From Muscardinus avellanarius (Eukaryota; Chordata; Mammalia; Rodentia; Gliridae), in NCBI GenBank assembly GCA_963383645.1, contig OY726561.1, positions 26,268,826 to 26,332,825 on the forward strand: 64,000 nucleotides of DNA, read 5' to 3'. The first letter of the stretch is position 1; each line of letters opens with the position of its first letter. The position numbers were made by a program, and so were the translations under genes. This document shows positions 1 to 13,250 of the stretch, one piece after another. The notes under the pieces are model-generated. The model ran no database searches and was not told the origin of the DNA. It saw only the letters and a program-made list of their open reading frames with translations.

Positions 1-87
1 ATGCTATGAAGTGCATAGCAATTGATTTATTTTGTGATGGAGAAGTAAATTGTCCAGATGGATCTGATGAAGACAACAGTCTATGTG
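1..87 (+). CDS. TMPRSS15: TMPRSS15 window exon 1 (LDLa 1, 3' part)
   Basis: The exon starts before the window; the frame reads from base 3. It encodes the C-terminal half of the first LDL-receptor class A repeat, with CDGEVNCPDGSDED and the last cysteine. The acidic residues of DGxxNCxDGSDE are the usual calcium ligands of this fold. The exon ends after the first base of a codon (phase 1) at a GTAAGC donor (88-93), and the next exon continues correctly. Running on past 87 gives an open frame to 227, but that part is intron and SINE sequence. LDLa repeats in the enteropeptidase heavy chain help presentation and macromolecular substrate recognition. Confidence 0.93.
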
Positions 88-104
88 GTAAGCTTTCCCG
101 CCCC

Positions 105-318
105 CCCTTTTTTTTTTGCAGTACTAGCGGTGAAACCCAGGGACATCCTATCTCTGAGAGACACCTCCTGCCCTATTTTTTATTCTTTATTTGGAAACAG
201 GGTCTCACTGTGTTGCAAAGGACCTAAGTAGTAGCTGAGGCTGTCTTCGAAAAGCGATCCTCCAGTCTCAGCCTCCCAAATGCTGGGATTACAAGCGTGC
301 GCCACCACACCCGGCCTG
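105..318 (-). repeat. B1-dID-type SINE, antisense
   Basis: Read on the minus strand it has the B1 half (CCGGGTGTGGTGGCGC, TGTAATCCCAGCA), then the A-rich linker with AGACCCTGTTTCC-like sequence, then a degraded ID half and an A tail (the T run at 108-118). The tail lies only about 20 bp from the exon 1 splice donor. Confidence 0.85.
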
Positions 319-769
319 CTCTCCCCCTTCCTTTTCTCCTTCCTCATTGTACAGACACAGGCACACACAGAGACACACGTATATGTATGCTAAATTAGAT
401 ATATGAAACTATTGAAGAATGAACTATCCCAATAGTCATGTGTTGATTTAATACAAAATCTTGAAAATAATCCTATAATTTATCACTTAAAATTTAACAT
501 GTTAATTAATTCCTGAGAATTCCATTTGATTACTATACAAAAGATGCTGTGATCAGCAGTGTCTATCTTTAATATGGGAAAATGTTTTGTTTTTCAATCT
601 CTTTTCTATATTCATCTACCTGAAATTAAATCTTAAATATCTCACTTGTTACAAGTACTTTTTCACCATATCATAAAATCATCCTCTCTCCCTTCACATT
701 TTAATACTACTTAACTCAATGAATATCACACAACTTTGTTGCGTTTGTTTGCTTCCTCTTATATAATGT

Positions 770-1012
770 GCTTTTGTTATAAGGTGCATTATAGTCTCCT
801 ATCGTAATGTAAATCATGTTGACAATGATATACATGCACACAGCATTTGGTAGCTCCCCCACCTCCTCATCTTCCCCCTTTCCCTTAACAGAATACTGAG
901 ATTGATATTGGTATATTCACATATGTACACATAGTCGGTGGTAGTATTTTCATGGTTCTGAGCTTGGTATGGTTTACCATCGGTTCTAAGATGGATCCTG
1001 AGCACAATTAGT
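770..1012 (-). mobile_element. L1 3' end fragment, antisense
   Basis: It shares the stretch around ACATGCACACAGCA(T/C)TTGGTA and the following pyrimidine-rich and TTGATATTGATA-like sequence with the clearer L1 3' end at 63331-63650. It is diverged, carries no coding sequence and is probably an old 5'-truncated copy. Confidence 0.5.
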
Positions 1013-3589
1013 TGAGTGTGTTACAGGCTGCAGTTACTGTTTGCTGCACTTTTTTTCCTTCTATTACATGTTGTACTTTTCTTATCTTGCCTGATATTAA
1101 TTAAAGATGACTGTTCCAATAAAGTTTTAAAATTGATCTATCCACTGGGTACATAATTTATAAGTCTGATAGTTGGTTTGTTTCCCAGTACCAACACCAC
1201 AAACAGCACATTTACTAAAGAGACTTCCACTCACCACCCCAATTCAAATGTTCTTGGATAAAATTCAGTCCTACAAAGTTTAACTACATACTTTGAAGTG
1301 CACTCAGAATATATTGGTAGAAAGTGCAGGCTACAGAATATTTTTAATCTATTTTATATAACTAAGTTACTCAAAGAAGAAGAAAGCAATCTTTTTTTGC
1401 TGTGATTTTCAGGCACTTTCCAAAATCTTTTCAAGGAGAATATGATACAAGTGTGCCATCATGAGGTAACAGGGGATGTTGATTTTTACTTCAAAAATAA
1501 TAAGATGTGTATCAAAGATAGACACATGGCATTAAACCTCTGTATGATGGCTGGTAATCTTAAATGAAGAAAAAGGAAAAATACATTAAAAGAATCAAAT
1601 AATCAGAAAAATTATGTTTTTCATCTCTGCTCTCAAAGAGTTTTTAATTTTCATGATAAATTCATATCAATGTATATAGGCAAATAGCCATAAACATGTT
1701 ATGAAAGAGTGACAATTTGCCTTCAATTAAGTTTTAAGACAAGGGATTTTTTGAGCCATTATCAACTCATGAGTTGGGCCTCAGGAATAGAATAAATTAA
1801 TTATCTACATTTGCTTTAAAGACACAATCAGACTGCATTATTATTTTTCAGTGTCATAGTAGTTTCATATCCATTAAACCTCAGTATCAACAAGCTTTAT
1901 AACTCACTAACTCTCTTAAGCCTCTATGTTCTTATTTTCCTGATGCTCTTACTAGTATTTGAAAGATATCATTGTATCTATTGTTAGTAAACAAATTTAG
2001 ATTATTTGTGAATAAGGTAGTGAAAGAACCAATCAGTTATCTTCATATAGTGAAAATTCAAGAATACAGGTAGTCTTATTCAGTTAGAATCCATAATTCT
2101 ACTCAACTTCAGTTATGCACCAATTTAAACTTTCTATAGCATAATTTTCTCCTAAAGGCCTTGTTCATCAGTCTACACTCACAGAAAAAAAATAAAATTA
2201 ATTTAAGAGAAGTTTTCTATATATATAATTGACCTTTACTTTTTTTCTCTCTTATTTATTTTGCTCCAGCTGTGAGCTCTAATTTCAGTTTGTGTTATTA
2301 ATAGAGTTGCAGCTTCTTTTTTTAGTGTTTGGTTATTTAAGTTTTCACAATGTGTAGCTGAACCAAGATTTCTTTAATTTTTTTTTCTTCTGATTAGAAT
2401 TGCATCAGCAAGAAAGTTTACTTTTTAGTGACCTATGAGAAAGAAAAATGCTGACTCTGAGCCTTCAGGCCAAGGTGTGGGCCTGTTTGAAAGTTGGCAA
2501 GATCTTCATAATTTGCATGCCTCATATGTATGTGCATAATAGTCTTTGGTGGGTGGGCGCAGGCCATGTTTAATTTATATATCTCCTGGAGAATTCCATG
2601 TCCTGAGCAAACAAGCAATTAATAAATGTTGAGCCAGTAGAGGGAGCTCTCAGGAGGTTCTAAGCAGGTACCCTTAGGAAATACATCCCATTACAAATGA
2701 TATTTCTGGTAACACAATGGAATCACTGATATAATTCGACAGATTCACTTATTGTCCACTCAGAATATTTTTCTGATGCTGCATTCAAAAGTACTGAACA
2801 GTCTACATTATCATGATTCTGAGCACCTGGTTATCCCACTCATTCATAGCTGAGTTACATCTTTTTATCCTGAAAGTCCATCTTGCTTCGTTGCTGTATG
2901 TAAATCAATTTGCCCAGAAATATCTTGAAATTAAATGAAGGGACATATAAGAAAGCTCTCATAACAATCGTATTTCTTGAAATGATAATATCTTGGCATT
3001 CTGAACTTTGCTGATATAGGGACTTCGATTCTGTCGCAATTTTTATTTTAAGTACCCTCAGGGAAAAAAAATCTCCATCTTTGCTTTCATTCAAGAATTC
3101 ACAAGAGTCACTTAGAAAAAAATTTGACCAGCAGATTATCCATGCCCAACGAAACACTGCTGCTCCAGGGTCTGGCAATTTGATCACATTTTCTAAGACT
3201 GGATAAATAACATGATAAATAATCTTAGCAATTTAAGACAATAGATTGTTCATTTATCACCTATGCCACAAGTAAGTCCAAGTAAGATGGCAAGAGCTGG
3301 ACCTTTCCTAGGTATTCTGGATGCCAGCTCCTTGTCTGCTTCTCTCTCTGTCCCTAGAGTCGTCCACATGATATTTCACAACGTGCTCACAGACAAGGGA
3401 AGAATGTTACAGAAGATCCTTTTAGAAACCACATTTATAAATAAAAACAAATATGCCCATAGTTGTTTATTGACCAGCTTAGTCACATGACTCTATCTAT
3501 CTGATTCGGTATTTGGTGACGTGTCCTGTAATCGTATTTGGCGTGAGCACTGGGAGGCATGCTATTAGAATTCTATACCCTGGTCATGA

Positions 3590-4281
3590 GTGCTGAGAAA
3601 CATTTTGCTAAATATTCCCTCAGGGATTTTTCACCCCTTCAAGACTTTGCACCTTCTAAGATCACCTAAAGTGTTTCTGCAAACTGGCAGCTCTCCTCAA
3701 ATTTAAAAGTTTTTTCACAAAACCTTTCACACTTTGGATCTACCCAAGAATCACCCCTAAAGCCCTCCAAAATGTGGTTAATTTATGGTCAAAACTTCCA
3801 TTTTGAGGAATGAGAGCTTCCACTTATGAAAGCTCAGGGGAATACCCCTGGAGACACTTGTATAAAGAGGTATTCCACACAATTTAAAGTGGCCCCGACC
3901 TACTTATACTAAAAACATATCGTTATTGTGGTTTTACGCCCCCATCTCCTCACACCACTGTGGGGGTTATTAGGGACAAGCACATGCCTAATGGCCAATA
4001 TAGTCATGTAAGCCAATCTGCCACTCAACCTTGCCAATCAAATGAACTCATAAACCCTCAAAAAATCAGGAACTAAAGTCAGATATAAGCAGGTGCCAGC
4101 ACCTCTCCCAACGTCTCTAACCATTTTGCCGTAACCCTTCCTGGTTTTCTTTCAAGGTTGTACAGTTGTTTAGGATAAGTGCCTTTGCCAGTGAACGGTT
4201 CTGGCATCACCTCTGAATTCTTTCTTTAGAGTGAACACACAAGAACCAGGCACTAAGGCTTCACTCGTGGGACCCCAATCA
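3590..4281 (-). mobile_element. Possible ancient solo LTR
   Basis: On the minus strand the segment begins TGATTGGGGTCCCACG and runs through sequence of LTR-like composition, with promoter-like motifs such as GATTGGC (inverted CCAAT box) and TATATCTGAC. No second LTR, primer site or target duplication was found. The right limit is set by the TG at 4281; the left limit is a guess. It could instead be unique sequence. Confidence 0.3.
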
Positions 4282-4804
4282 TAGCTGAAGCAGGAGGAGC
4301 TGAAATCGGGTTTGGCAAACTGAAAATTCTCTGCCTCGTGCACATCTGGACTTTTTGAAAAAATATAAATCTTGCAAGGCACAATGGTAGTGATACTTTT
4401 CCCCAAATTATGTACTAAATAGATTTTAAAATTTACCAGCTCTACACATTGGTTCTGCTTATTAATTTGGCGTTGTTTTGTTCCCATTTTAATTCAGTCC
4501 CTCTTTTGCTTTCCTCTGTTTGTTGTGGAAAGCTATTGAAAACATCTATGTTCCCCTTTTAAGAACATTGAAAATAAAATTGAAAGAATGTCCTGCTTCT
4601 TCTTTCATTTATACTTTCACCTGCTGCTTCTGAAGTGGGCAATATCATCTGTAATACTTCTATCGTATTAGGATACATAGTACAGTGTGTTCTGGAATAA
4701 GTCTGCCTTCCTTTGAATTACTTCATATAGGCTGGGAGACCTTATCCTAATTATGTAAACCCTCTGATTTTTTTTTCTAATATTAACTGACTTTTTTTTT
4801 TCAG

Positions 4805-4913
4805 CCACAGCTTGTGATGGAAATTTTTTGTTGACTGGATCATCTGGTACTTTCCAGGCTGCCCAATATCCAAACCCATCTGAATCAAGGATTGTTTGCC
4901 GGTGGATCATTCG
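4805..4913 (+). CDS. TMPRSS15: TMPRSS15 window exon 2 (CUB 1, first part)
   Basis: The frame enters in phase 1 (G|CC) and reads ATACDGNFLLTGSSGTFQA and so on to CRWIIR. It contains the first two cysteines of CUB 1 (ACDG and IVCRW), which normally form the first CUB disulfide, and the GTFQAAQYPNPSES loop typical of the CUB start. The acceptor is TTTTTTTTCAG; the donor is GTAAGA at 4914. The exon is 109 bp and ends in phase 2. The ORF on the opposite strand at 4668-4910 is a shadow of this exon. Confidence 0.95.
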
Positions 4914-5545
4914 GTAAGATCAGTGTCATATCTTTCAGTAGTGGTTAGCTACTGAATTACTTTTAGTAGTTCTACTGAACTACTTTCAGTCATTCAATGT
5001 TTTTATTAACTATGAAACAAAGTCCTACCAACTGAAACACTGTTCAGAAGGTTTTTCTCTCTTTTTCTTAACCTTTTAAAAAAATTCCATTTTAAAAATA
5101 ATACTATTTCATATGTGTGGCCATATAACTGGATTGTGTAGCAAGATTTTCTCTCCTGTGGTTGCCACAAATTATGTCCTCACATGTACTACTGTGTATC
5201 ACAAGTCAATACATTTTATGTAATCTAAATCTGTATTCAGAATATCATTGTCCCATCCCTGCCTCCTATATCTACAGGTGATTTATTCCTGAAACTCTAT
5301 CCTGTGAATATCTGAATCAGTGGATACTCGTTTTTTATATAAAATTACGTAGTACATGCATGTTTGGAACCTCTGCACAGATTTTCATACATGTCATGTC
5401 ATCTATATGTTACTTACAGTACCTTATGTAATCTAAATGTTAGATGCATAGTCTCTTATAATTCATTGTTTAGTTAAGGATGACAAAAGACATCTGGAAA
5501 TGTCCAGTATAGACACAGATTTTTTTCTGAATATTTTTGATCCTG

Positions 5546-6003
5546 TGTTAGTCAGCTTTTATTGCTGTAACAAAATGCCTGAGAACAAAAACAACATAGC
5601 TAAAGAAAGGTTTATTTTGGCTTATAGTTTCCATGATTGGCTGGCTCCATTGTTTCTGAGACTGTGGTGAGGCAGCACATTATGGCAGAAGGGTTTGGCA
5701 GAGCAAAGCTACTCACTTCATGGCTGTTGGAAAGCAGAGGATGGAGTGGGGATAAGCGACAAATCAAACCCTTCCAGGGCATGCCCCAGTAACACACCTC
5801 CTCTAACTAGGCCTCCTTCCTATAGTTTCACTAAATACTTCCAAATAGTCTGTTCAATTATGAACTCATCAGTGGCTTAATTTACTGATGAGGTCCCTGC
5901 CCTCATGATTCAACACTTCTTGAAGCCCCACCTCTGAGCATTGCTGCACTGGGGACCAAGATTTCAACACGTTAATCTTTGGGGAATATGTTAAAACCAT
6001 AAA
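5546..6003 (-). mobile_element. MaLR/ERVL-type solo LTR
   Basis: The + strand starts TGTGTTAGTCAGCTTTTATTGCTGTAACAAA-like sequence and ends AATATGTTAAAACCA, which resembles the reverse complement of MaLR LTRs (MST/THE1-like in primates). It is related over its length to 27427-27849: both share the GTTAGTCA start, the AAAGGTTTATTT segment and the middle with ATGGCAGAAG/ATGGTGGAAG. Family name is from memory. Confidence 0.6.
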
Positions 6004-8966
6004 AGATCCACAGTTTGTAGAATCTGTGGATAAAAACCCATGGTTATGGAGGGCTAATGTAGTTCCTTTATCACAATAAAAACAACTATATGAAAATCTC
6101 TAATGGTGTAATTTAGTTAGCCTCACCCATGCTGAAAAGGTCTCTATCTCTGAGCTATACTTCCAGCCCCTTTCTGAAATACCTTGAATGAAATTGAATC
6201 AGTTATTATATATTTAACCTTCAAGCTCTTACCTCAATTGACTAATCCAGTCATGGTAAGGATAGAAATAATCAGGCTGCTGATAGCCAATCTAAACTTA
6301 ATGTTTAACATCTTTCACAGATGAGGAACACCTGAAGTTTCACTCTATACTTCAAGAGGAAAAAATTATACTTAAATAAATATAAGGGACACAAACTCAT
6401 CAAAACCTAGATGACCTAGGTGTATAATGTGTATAATGATTTATTTATGTAATCTTAAAAGTTTATTAATACCAAATGAAAATAATTTGTTAAATTAATT
6501 TCTTAATAAGAGGAAATTACATTTAAAGTATTTATGAGCAGAATAAAAAATATTTTGCTATATGATTATTTTTGTAACAGTCATCTATCTTATGTTTACA
6601 ATTTGTGTTTCTTTTTGGTTTTCTTCTTTCCTATTGCCTATTTAATTTTGAAGCTCTTTTAAGAAATTCACTATTGCTATAAAGAATGATTATATAGGCA
6701 TTCCAAATATAAAATTTTACCATAAATCAATTAGTGTACTTTGTTATGAAATTATAATTTAATCCAACATTTTTTCTTCCTAAATTTGTTTATCATATTA
6801 GTAATTCATTGTACCATATAGGGTTTTTTTCTTCAATGGTAATCAAAATGTGTATAAATACAATGGCTTATCTATGTGCCTGGAAAAGCAGTTAAATAGT
6901 AATGTTTCATATGCAATTATGCAATATTTTGGGCTAGACCAGCCCAATCTTGACATTAAGATTACATTTGGCACAGGGCAAACGGTTAAAGATGAAACAA
7001 TTAAAGTCAATTCATATGAGTTCAAATCTAGATTTAGTTTCAAGATGTGTAATTTTAGATAAATGACTAAATCTCTTTGAATCAAATTTTGCATCAGTAG
7101 AATTCAGCATCTTCAACTACTGGGATTAAAATTATTATAAAAGTTAAAAACAAGTGTAACATTGTTTACATATACTAAGTGCTCAACAAACATGAACCAT
7201 AAAAGATTAATGATATTATAAGTACAAAGTATATGCATTAAATTTAGAAAAATAATCATGCCTTTAAAAATCCAAAAAGTAACCAAGATGTCTAATCTTA
7301 TAAAAATATTACATTATAAATCTTCTATTACTGCTACTTTTATCAGAGCTTATACTCTGTTGCAAGCTAGTGGCTATTTTTAAAAAGTAAGCATAGGTTC
7401 CTCTCTTCAAACTCTCACTATCCTGAGAAGGCAAAAGAGTCAAAACACAAAGACTTCCTCAGGTGTTCCTCTCTCATTTCTTAGTATCATAACTTAAAAA
7501 CAACATCCGATGAAGACCTCATTATTTTCTTGCCCAGAGACATCAAAACTTTAATTAAAAGAGCAGAAATCATCCCTGAACTCTGCTTGATTTCTTCTGC
7601 CTTTGTCTTCAGCCTTGACTCTCGACTCTTTGCAGGTCTCACCAGCTTGATAATTCCAACTCTCCAACTAATTTAACAGAAATAAAATAAATAACAAAGG
7701 CAGAACTAAAATAAGCACCTGCCAACACCTGCTTTGCTTCCCTTTTCTCAGGCTGGGCTGGGAATATCTGTTGCTACCTCACTTTGATCCCATCACCTCT
7801 GTCAACCCCCTGAAGTTACCAAGCACATCTGATAGCAGCCTACAAGTGTGGTCCCTCCACATCTACCCATCTTCATTCAGTGGCCCTCAAATTGAAGAAC
7901 TCCTCACAAAAACTACTGGAGATTTTAAAATATGCATCTCAGAATTCACTCTAGAATGTCTGAGTCCAATATTCAGGACTAAAATCTATATGTTGGTTTC
8001 TTTTTATTTATTGAACAACCCACCACTGTTCTAAATTTACCTTCATGGCAGCAAACATGGCTTAGGTCCAAAAATCTGGGTTTCTTTTTAAATGAATTCT
8101 AATTGTGCCTGATAGTAGCTGACATATCTTTTTCAACAACTTTACTTCTTGTAGATTACACCCCAGTTCTAAATTATGATACAATGTTTGACAAACCAGG
8201 TATCTTACTGCAAATGGATATTCCCATTAATGAGCTTTAAACATAAAAATTAACTCCCTTGTGAAGAATGTCTAATTGTCTGACTGGCCAGGTACTACTA
8301 CCGGTGTACCTATAAATCAAGGTCGTCATTCACTTGGCTATATGGCCCATCACTCTCCAGGGAGCCTCTGAGACAGCTTAGTTCCTGTTTGGCTGCAGAG
8401 ACTAGATCTTTATTCATTATCAGGTTTTCCATTCTTCTTTCCTGTTTCTTCTGCAGATGACCATCCTGGATCACACTCAATACAGTTTTTTTAAACTTTT
8501 TATTAGTGCATTGTAGTCACACATCTTAGTGGGGTACAAGTTGTTGGAGGCATACATATACACATCAACCAATTAGCCCTTGCCCAATTCACACCCCGTT
8601 CACTCCCCCTCCCTCCTTCTCATGTTTGACTTAGTGATTGATTTTGATATGTTTGTAAAAGTGCATTAGAGAATTTTCCTCTTCCCCCTTCCATCCCCTC
8701 AGTTAGGGAGAGCATCCAATTTCTTATTTTTTGGTGACTGAATAATCTCACTTAGCATAATGTTCTTCAGTTCCATCCAGTTCCTTGTAAATTATGTAAC
8801 TGGGTTTTTCTTTCTGGCTGAGTAAAATTCCATTGTGCACATATTCCATAGTTTTGTAATACATTCATCTGTTGATCGACATCTTGGTTGGTTCCATAGT
8901 TTGGCAACTGTGAATTGTGTAACTATGAATATAGACACATACACATTAGTTTGGAAGTTTGGTTTT

Positions 8967-9515
8967 TGACGGGTCCAGCCCGTCAGCTGTGGAGCTGAGA
9001 ACGATGGTTGAGTGCCGACGGCCCCGAACAAAACCACATGGAACCAGGAGACGCGTCAAGCAGAATCTTGTTTATTTCTCTCAGGCAACCCAATTTAAAG
9101 CAAAAAACTGCAAGGGGGATTTCCAACAGGAAACTATTCTAACCTATCAAGCTAAAGGTCACTCTTGCATGTGTAAAGTACATAACTTGCCGCCAATCAT
9201 TATCCAGTGCACGAGGGGTTCACTAGCACGGAAGCATTATTTGAGCCAATAAGGCTCAATTACCACTCAATCACATTACCAAATTGGGCTAGCGGGGGCA
9301 AGGAGAGTAGTTACGCCCTCCATATCTGCTCGGCGCTACATATTGCGGATTCATTCATTGGAAGTTCAGGAGGTGCTGCAGACCTGCACTGGACACTACA
9401 CGCAGCCAATTCATCGGAAGTTCTGTCAGGCAGTTGTGCAGATGTCAATGCGCTTGGTGCTACGTGTAGCTAATTCATTGGAAGTTCTGTCAGGCAGTTT
9501 GAGCAGACCCCAACA
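8967..9515 (-). mobile_element. Solo LTR of an ERV2-like retrovirus
   Basis: A 549-bp segment interrupts the L1 ORF2 sequence and is flanked by perfect 6-bp duplications GGTTTT (8961-8966 and 9516-9521). It starts TG and ends CCCCAACA on the + strand, so in its own orientation it opens TGTTGGGG, like the LTR of the full element at 41604-44209. An AATAAA signal lies on the minus strand near 9070. Its U3 holds three diverged tandem repeats of 50-65 bp (about 9343-9505, each with ATTCATYGGAAGTTC), as enhancer repeats do. Confidence 0.85.
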
Positions 9516-12500
9516 GGTTTTCTTCATTTTGAGTAGATACTCAGAAGTGGTATTGCTAGATCATATGATAAGGTTGTTCCCATTCTTCTGAGGATCTTCT
9601 ATACAGTGTTACAAAGTGGTTGCACTAATTTGTAATCTGACCAACAATGTATTAGAGTTTCCACTTCTCCACATCCTTGTCAGCATTTGTTGTTGCATTT
9701 TGAATAATTGCCTTTCTAGTTGTATTTAGCATCTCTCTGGTGGCTAATGATATTGAGCATTTTTCATGCATTTATTGGCCATTTGAATTTCTTCTTTCAT
9801 GAAGTGTGTAATTCCCTTGCCCATTTTTTTGATTTGGTTATTTGTTTTCTTACTACTGAGTTTTTTTTTTTTTTGTTCTCTGTATATTCTAGATATTAGT
9901 CCTCTATCAGTGAAGTAGGTAGCAAATATGTTCTACCATTCTGTTGGCTCTCAGTTGAGGTTCCTTCTAGTTTCCTTTGCTGTACAGAAGCTCTTCAGTT
10001 TAATGCAATCCCACATATTGATCTGCCTTTTAGTTTATTGTACCTAGGGGTCTTGTTGAGAAAGTTCTCACCTGTGCCTATGTGTTGCAGTGTTGGACCT
10101 ATGCCTTCTTCAAGGAGCCTCAAGGTCTAATTGATCCATCTTGAATTGAATCTTGTGCAGGGTGAGAAAGTGGGATTTATTTTCATCTTTTGCCTATGAT
10201 TAACCAGTTTTGCCAACATTATTTGCTGAATAGGCTATCTTTTTTCCAGTGATTGTTTTTGGCACCTTTGCCAAAAATTAATTGGCTGTAAATGTTTTTC
10301 TGAGTCCTCTATTCTGCTCCATTGGATATGTATCGGTTTTTGTGCCAGTTCCATGCTGGTTTTTATTACTATGGCTTTGTAGTAACTTTAATAATAACTT
10401 TGTAGTAACTTTAAAGTCAGGTATTGTGATTCCTCCTGCATGGTTTTTGTTGCTGAGAACTACTTTGGCTATTCTGGGTTTTTTGTTGTTCCCCATGAAT
10501 TTAAGGACTGACCTTTCTATGTCTGTGAGAAATGACGTTGGTAATTTAATGGGTATTACGTTGAATCTGTAGATCACTTTTGGAAGTATGGCCATTTTGA
10601 TTATATTTACTTTCCCTATCCATGAACATGGAATATCTTTTCATCTTCTAAGGTCTTCTTTGATTTCTTTTATTAATGTTTTATAATTTTTTTGTAGAGC
10701 TCTTTCACCTCCTTGATTAAATTTACTTCTAAGTATTTTATTTTTTTGTGGGATATCCTAAGTAGAAGTGTTTCCTGGATTTCTTTTTCAGTGGATTTAT
10801 GGTTGGTATACAGAAAAGCTTCTGAGTTTTTAAGATTGATTTTGTATCAAGACACTTTGCTGAATATGTTGATCAGTTCTATAAGCCTTTGGGTTGAGTT
10901 TGTTGGATTTTAAAAGTATAGTATTATGTCATCTGCAAATAGTGAAAGTTTGAGTTCTTATTTTCCTATTTGTACTCCTCTGATTTTCTTTTCTTGCCTT
11001 ATTGCTCTGGCTAGAGTCTCAAGTACTATATTGAAGAGAAGTGATAATGGGCATCATTGTCTTGTTCCTGTTTTTAGGGGGAATTCATGCAGTTTTTCCC
11101 TATTTAATATGATGTTAGCTGTGGGCCTATTGTAGATTGCCTTTATGATATTGAGGTTTGTTCCTTCTACTCCAGTTCTCTGCAGTGCTTTAATCATAAA
11201 TGGATGTTGGATTTTGTCAAATGCTTTTTCAGCATTAAAATGATCATATGATTTTGTCCTTGGTTTATGTGATGAATTACATGGATTGATTTTCATATGT
11301 TGAATCAGGCTTGCATCCCTGGGATGAACCTTACCTGGTCATGGTGTATGATTTTTTTGATGTGGTTTTGAATGCAGGTGATAGTATTTTGTTTATCAGT
11401 TTTGTATCCAAATTTATCAATAATATATTCCTATAATTTTTCTTTCATGAGCTTTATTTGATTTTGGTATTAATGTGATGTTGGCTTCATAGAATGTATT
11501 TGAGAGAATCCTTTTTCTTTCTATTTTACAAAATAGATTGAGGAGTATCAGGATTAGCTCTTCTACAGAGGTTTTATAAAATTCACTTGGGAAACCATCT
11601 GGTCCAGAGATCTTTTTTGATGGTAGGTTATTTATTGCTATTTCAATCTCTTTGATTGGTATTCATTTGTTTAAATTTTCTATATCATCTTGACTCAGTT
11701 TAGGAAGGTTTTATTTATCTAGGAAGTTGTCAATTTCTTCCAGATTTTCTATTTTGTCAGTGTATAGTTTTTCAAAGTAGTTTCTGATAATCCTCCAGAG
11801 TTTTACAATTTAGGTGATAATATCTTCTTTTACATCTCTTATCTTTATAATTTGGGTTTTCTCTTTTTTTGATTAAGTTGGCTTGTGTTTTATCCACCTA
11901 GTTAATATTTTTCGAGAAACCAGCTTTTGGTTCTGTTAATTTTATGTATTTTTTTATTCTCTATGAGTTTGGTAAGGTAGTATATGGTAGAGATTAGAGT
12001 TAGTTAATAGTAGTATTCTAGTATCCAGTGTAGAGATTTTACTATAGTGGTATGAAGTGGATTTAATACAAGACAAAGAAGAGAAAAGAAGAGAGAAAAA
12101 AGAAAAATAAGGAAACGAGAGAAGAGAGTAGGTATGCACAAGGGAAACAGCTTAGGAGAGGGGGTTGGGAATAGAGCTATTAAACAAGTATGCACACACA
12201 AAAAAAATAATGTAACCCTACTAACATATAAATATTCAGCAGACTGGGCCTCTGCAGTCTCTCTCTATGCAGACACTAAGTGCTACCCACATCATTTCTG
12301 CTGAAAGCCTCATTCTCTGAGTCTTTTTTAGTCTAGGCAGATGGCCAGCATCAATGGGGCTGAGTCTAGTGTTAAGTGTAGATTGCCCCCCAAGCTTCCC
12401 ACAGATATGGAGTCTTGATCTATCCCTGCCTTTACATGTAGCAGATGCCTCAAAGGCCAAACTCAACATAAGAGTCTCATTTCTGCCCAGCTAGGACTGG

Positions 12501-12789
12501 GCTGGTCTAATTTCTTCCCACTCACCATAATTGGGTAGTCTGTAGTGATCCTGGAGATCCTACTAGTTGGATCTAGTGTTAAGCATAAGTCTCCCCCATG
12601 CCCAACACTTTCTACTGATGCAGAGCCTGAGTCTGTCTGAGCCTCTGCTATGTCCAATGGCAGACCTACTCCCCCATTTCCCAATTGAACTGCAAAGTCT
12701 CAGACCCAGGGACTTTATCTTAGTTGTGTGAGTTCCTGGGGGTGCCATGCTGGGCATTCTCCCATAGGGATGGTGGCTTCACTAAAGGT

Positions 12790-13250
12790 GTTGCTGAGTA
12801 CCACTCTGGATCTCGAGAGCATGGTGAGCTCAGCCACCAATGCTGCAAGTTACAGCTGGTGTTTGAGCAGGAGGAACTGATGGCTTACAATTCTGATCTT
12901 CAGCCGCTTACTTTAGGTTTGTTTTCCTGTTCATCTCTGGTGTCAGGTGCAGTGAGGCAAGATGTTGCCTCTGTGATGCCTGTGGCCACCAAGTGAGCAG
13001 GGTTTTTTTTTTTTTTTTTGGTGTTGTTAAGCACTGCTCTGGATATTCAGAGGGTGTGGTGAGCTCTACTGCCACTGCTGGAAGTTGTAGCCAGTGTTTG
13101 CACAGGATGAACTGATAACTTACAATTCTGATGATGATCTGCAGCCACTTACTACTTCAGTTCCTTAGTTGTTTTCCTGTTCCTCTCTGGAGTCAGGTGC
13201 AGTGAGGCAAGATGGTGCCATTTTGGTGCCCATGAGGAGGGCAGGTTTCT
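12790..13250 (-). repeat. Two tandem L1 5'UTR monomers
   Basis: Units of about 230 bp at 12790-13022 and 13023-13250 share CACTCTGGAT/CTGCTCTGGAT, GGTGAGCTC, CTTACAATTCTGAT, TTTTCCTGTTC and CAGGTGCAGTGAGGCAAGATG in the same order. They lie at the 5' end of L1 element 1, the place of a monomeric L1 promoter. A pure T run separates or interrupts them at about 13003-13019. Confidence 0.75.

Larger units (their letters stand above)
88..4804 (+). other. TMPRSS15 intron (window intron 1)
   Basis: Phase 1 intron. It holds an antisense SINE right behind the donor, an old L1 3' end at about 770-1012, and a possible ancient LTR at about 3590-4281. From 1013 to 3589 I see only AT-rich sequence with no recognisable repeat or coding signal. 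The 3' end has a good branch-point-like element (TTAACTGAC, about 4783-4791), a run of T and the acceptor TTTTTCAG ending at 4804. Confidence 0.85.

Noticed and set aside
6843..7094. Overlapping ORFs of 70-83 codons on both strands
   Set aside because: No start context, no recognisable domain, AT-rich intron; chance frames.
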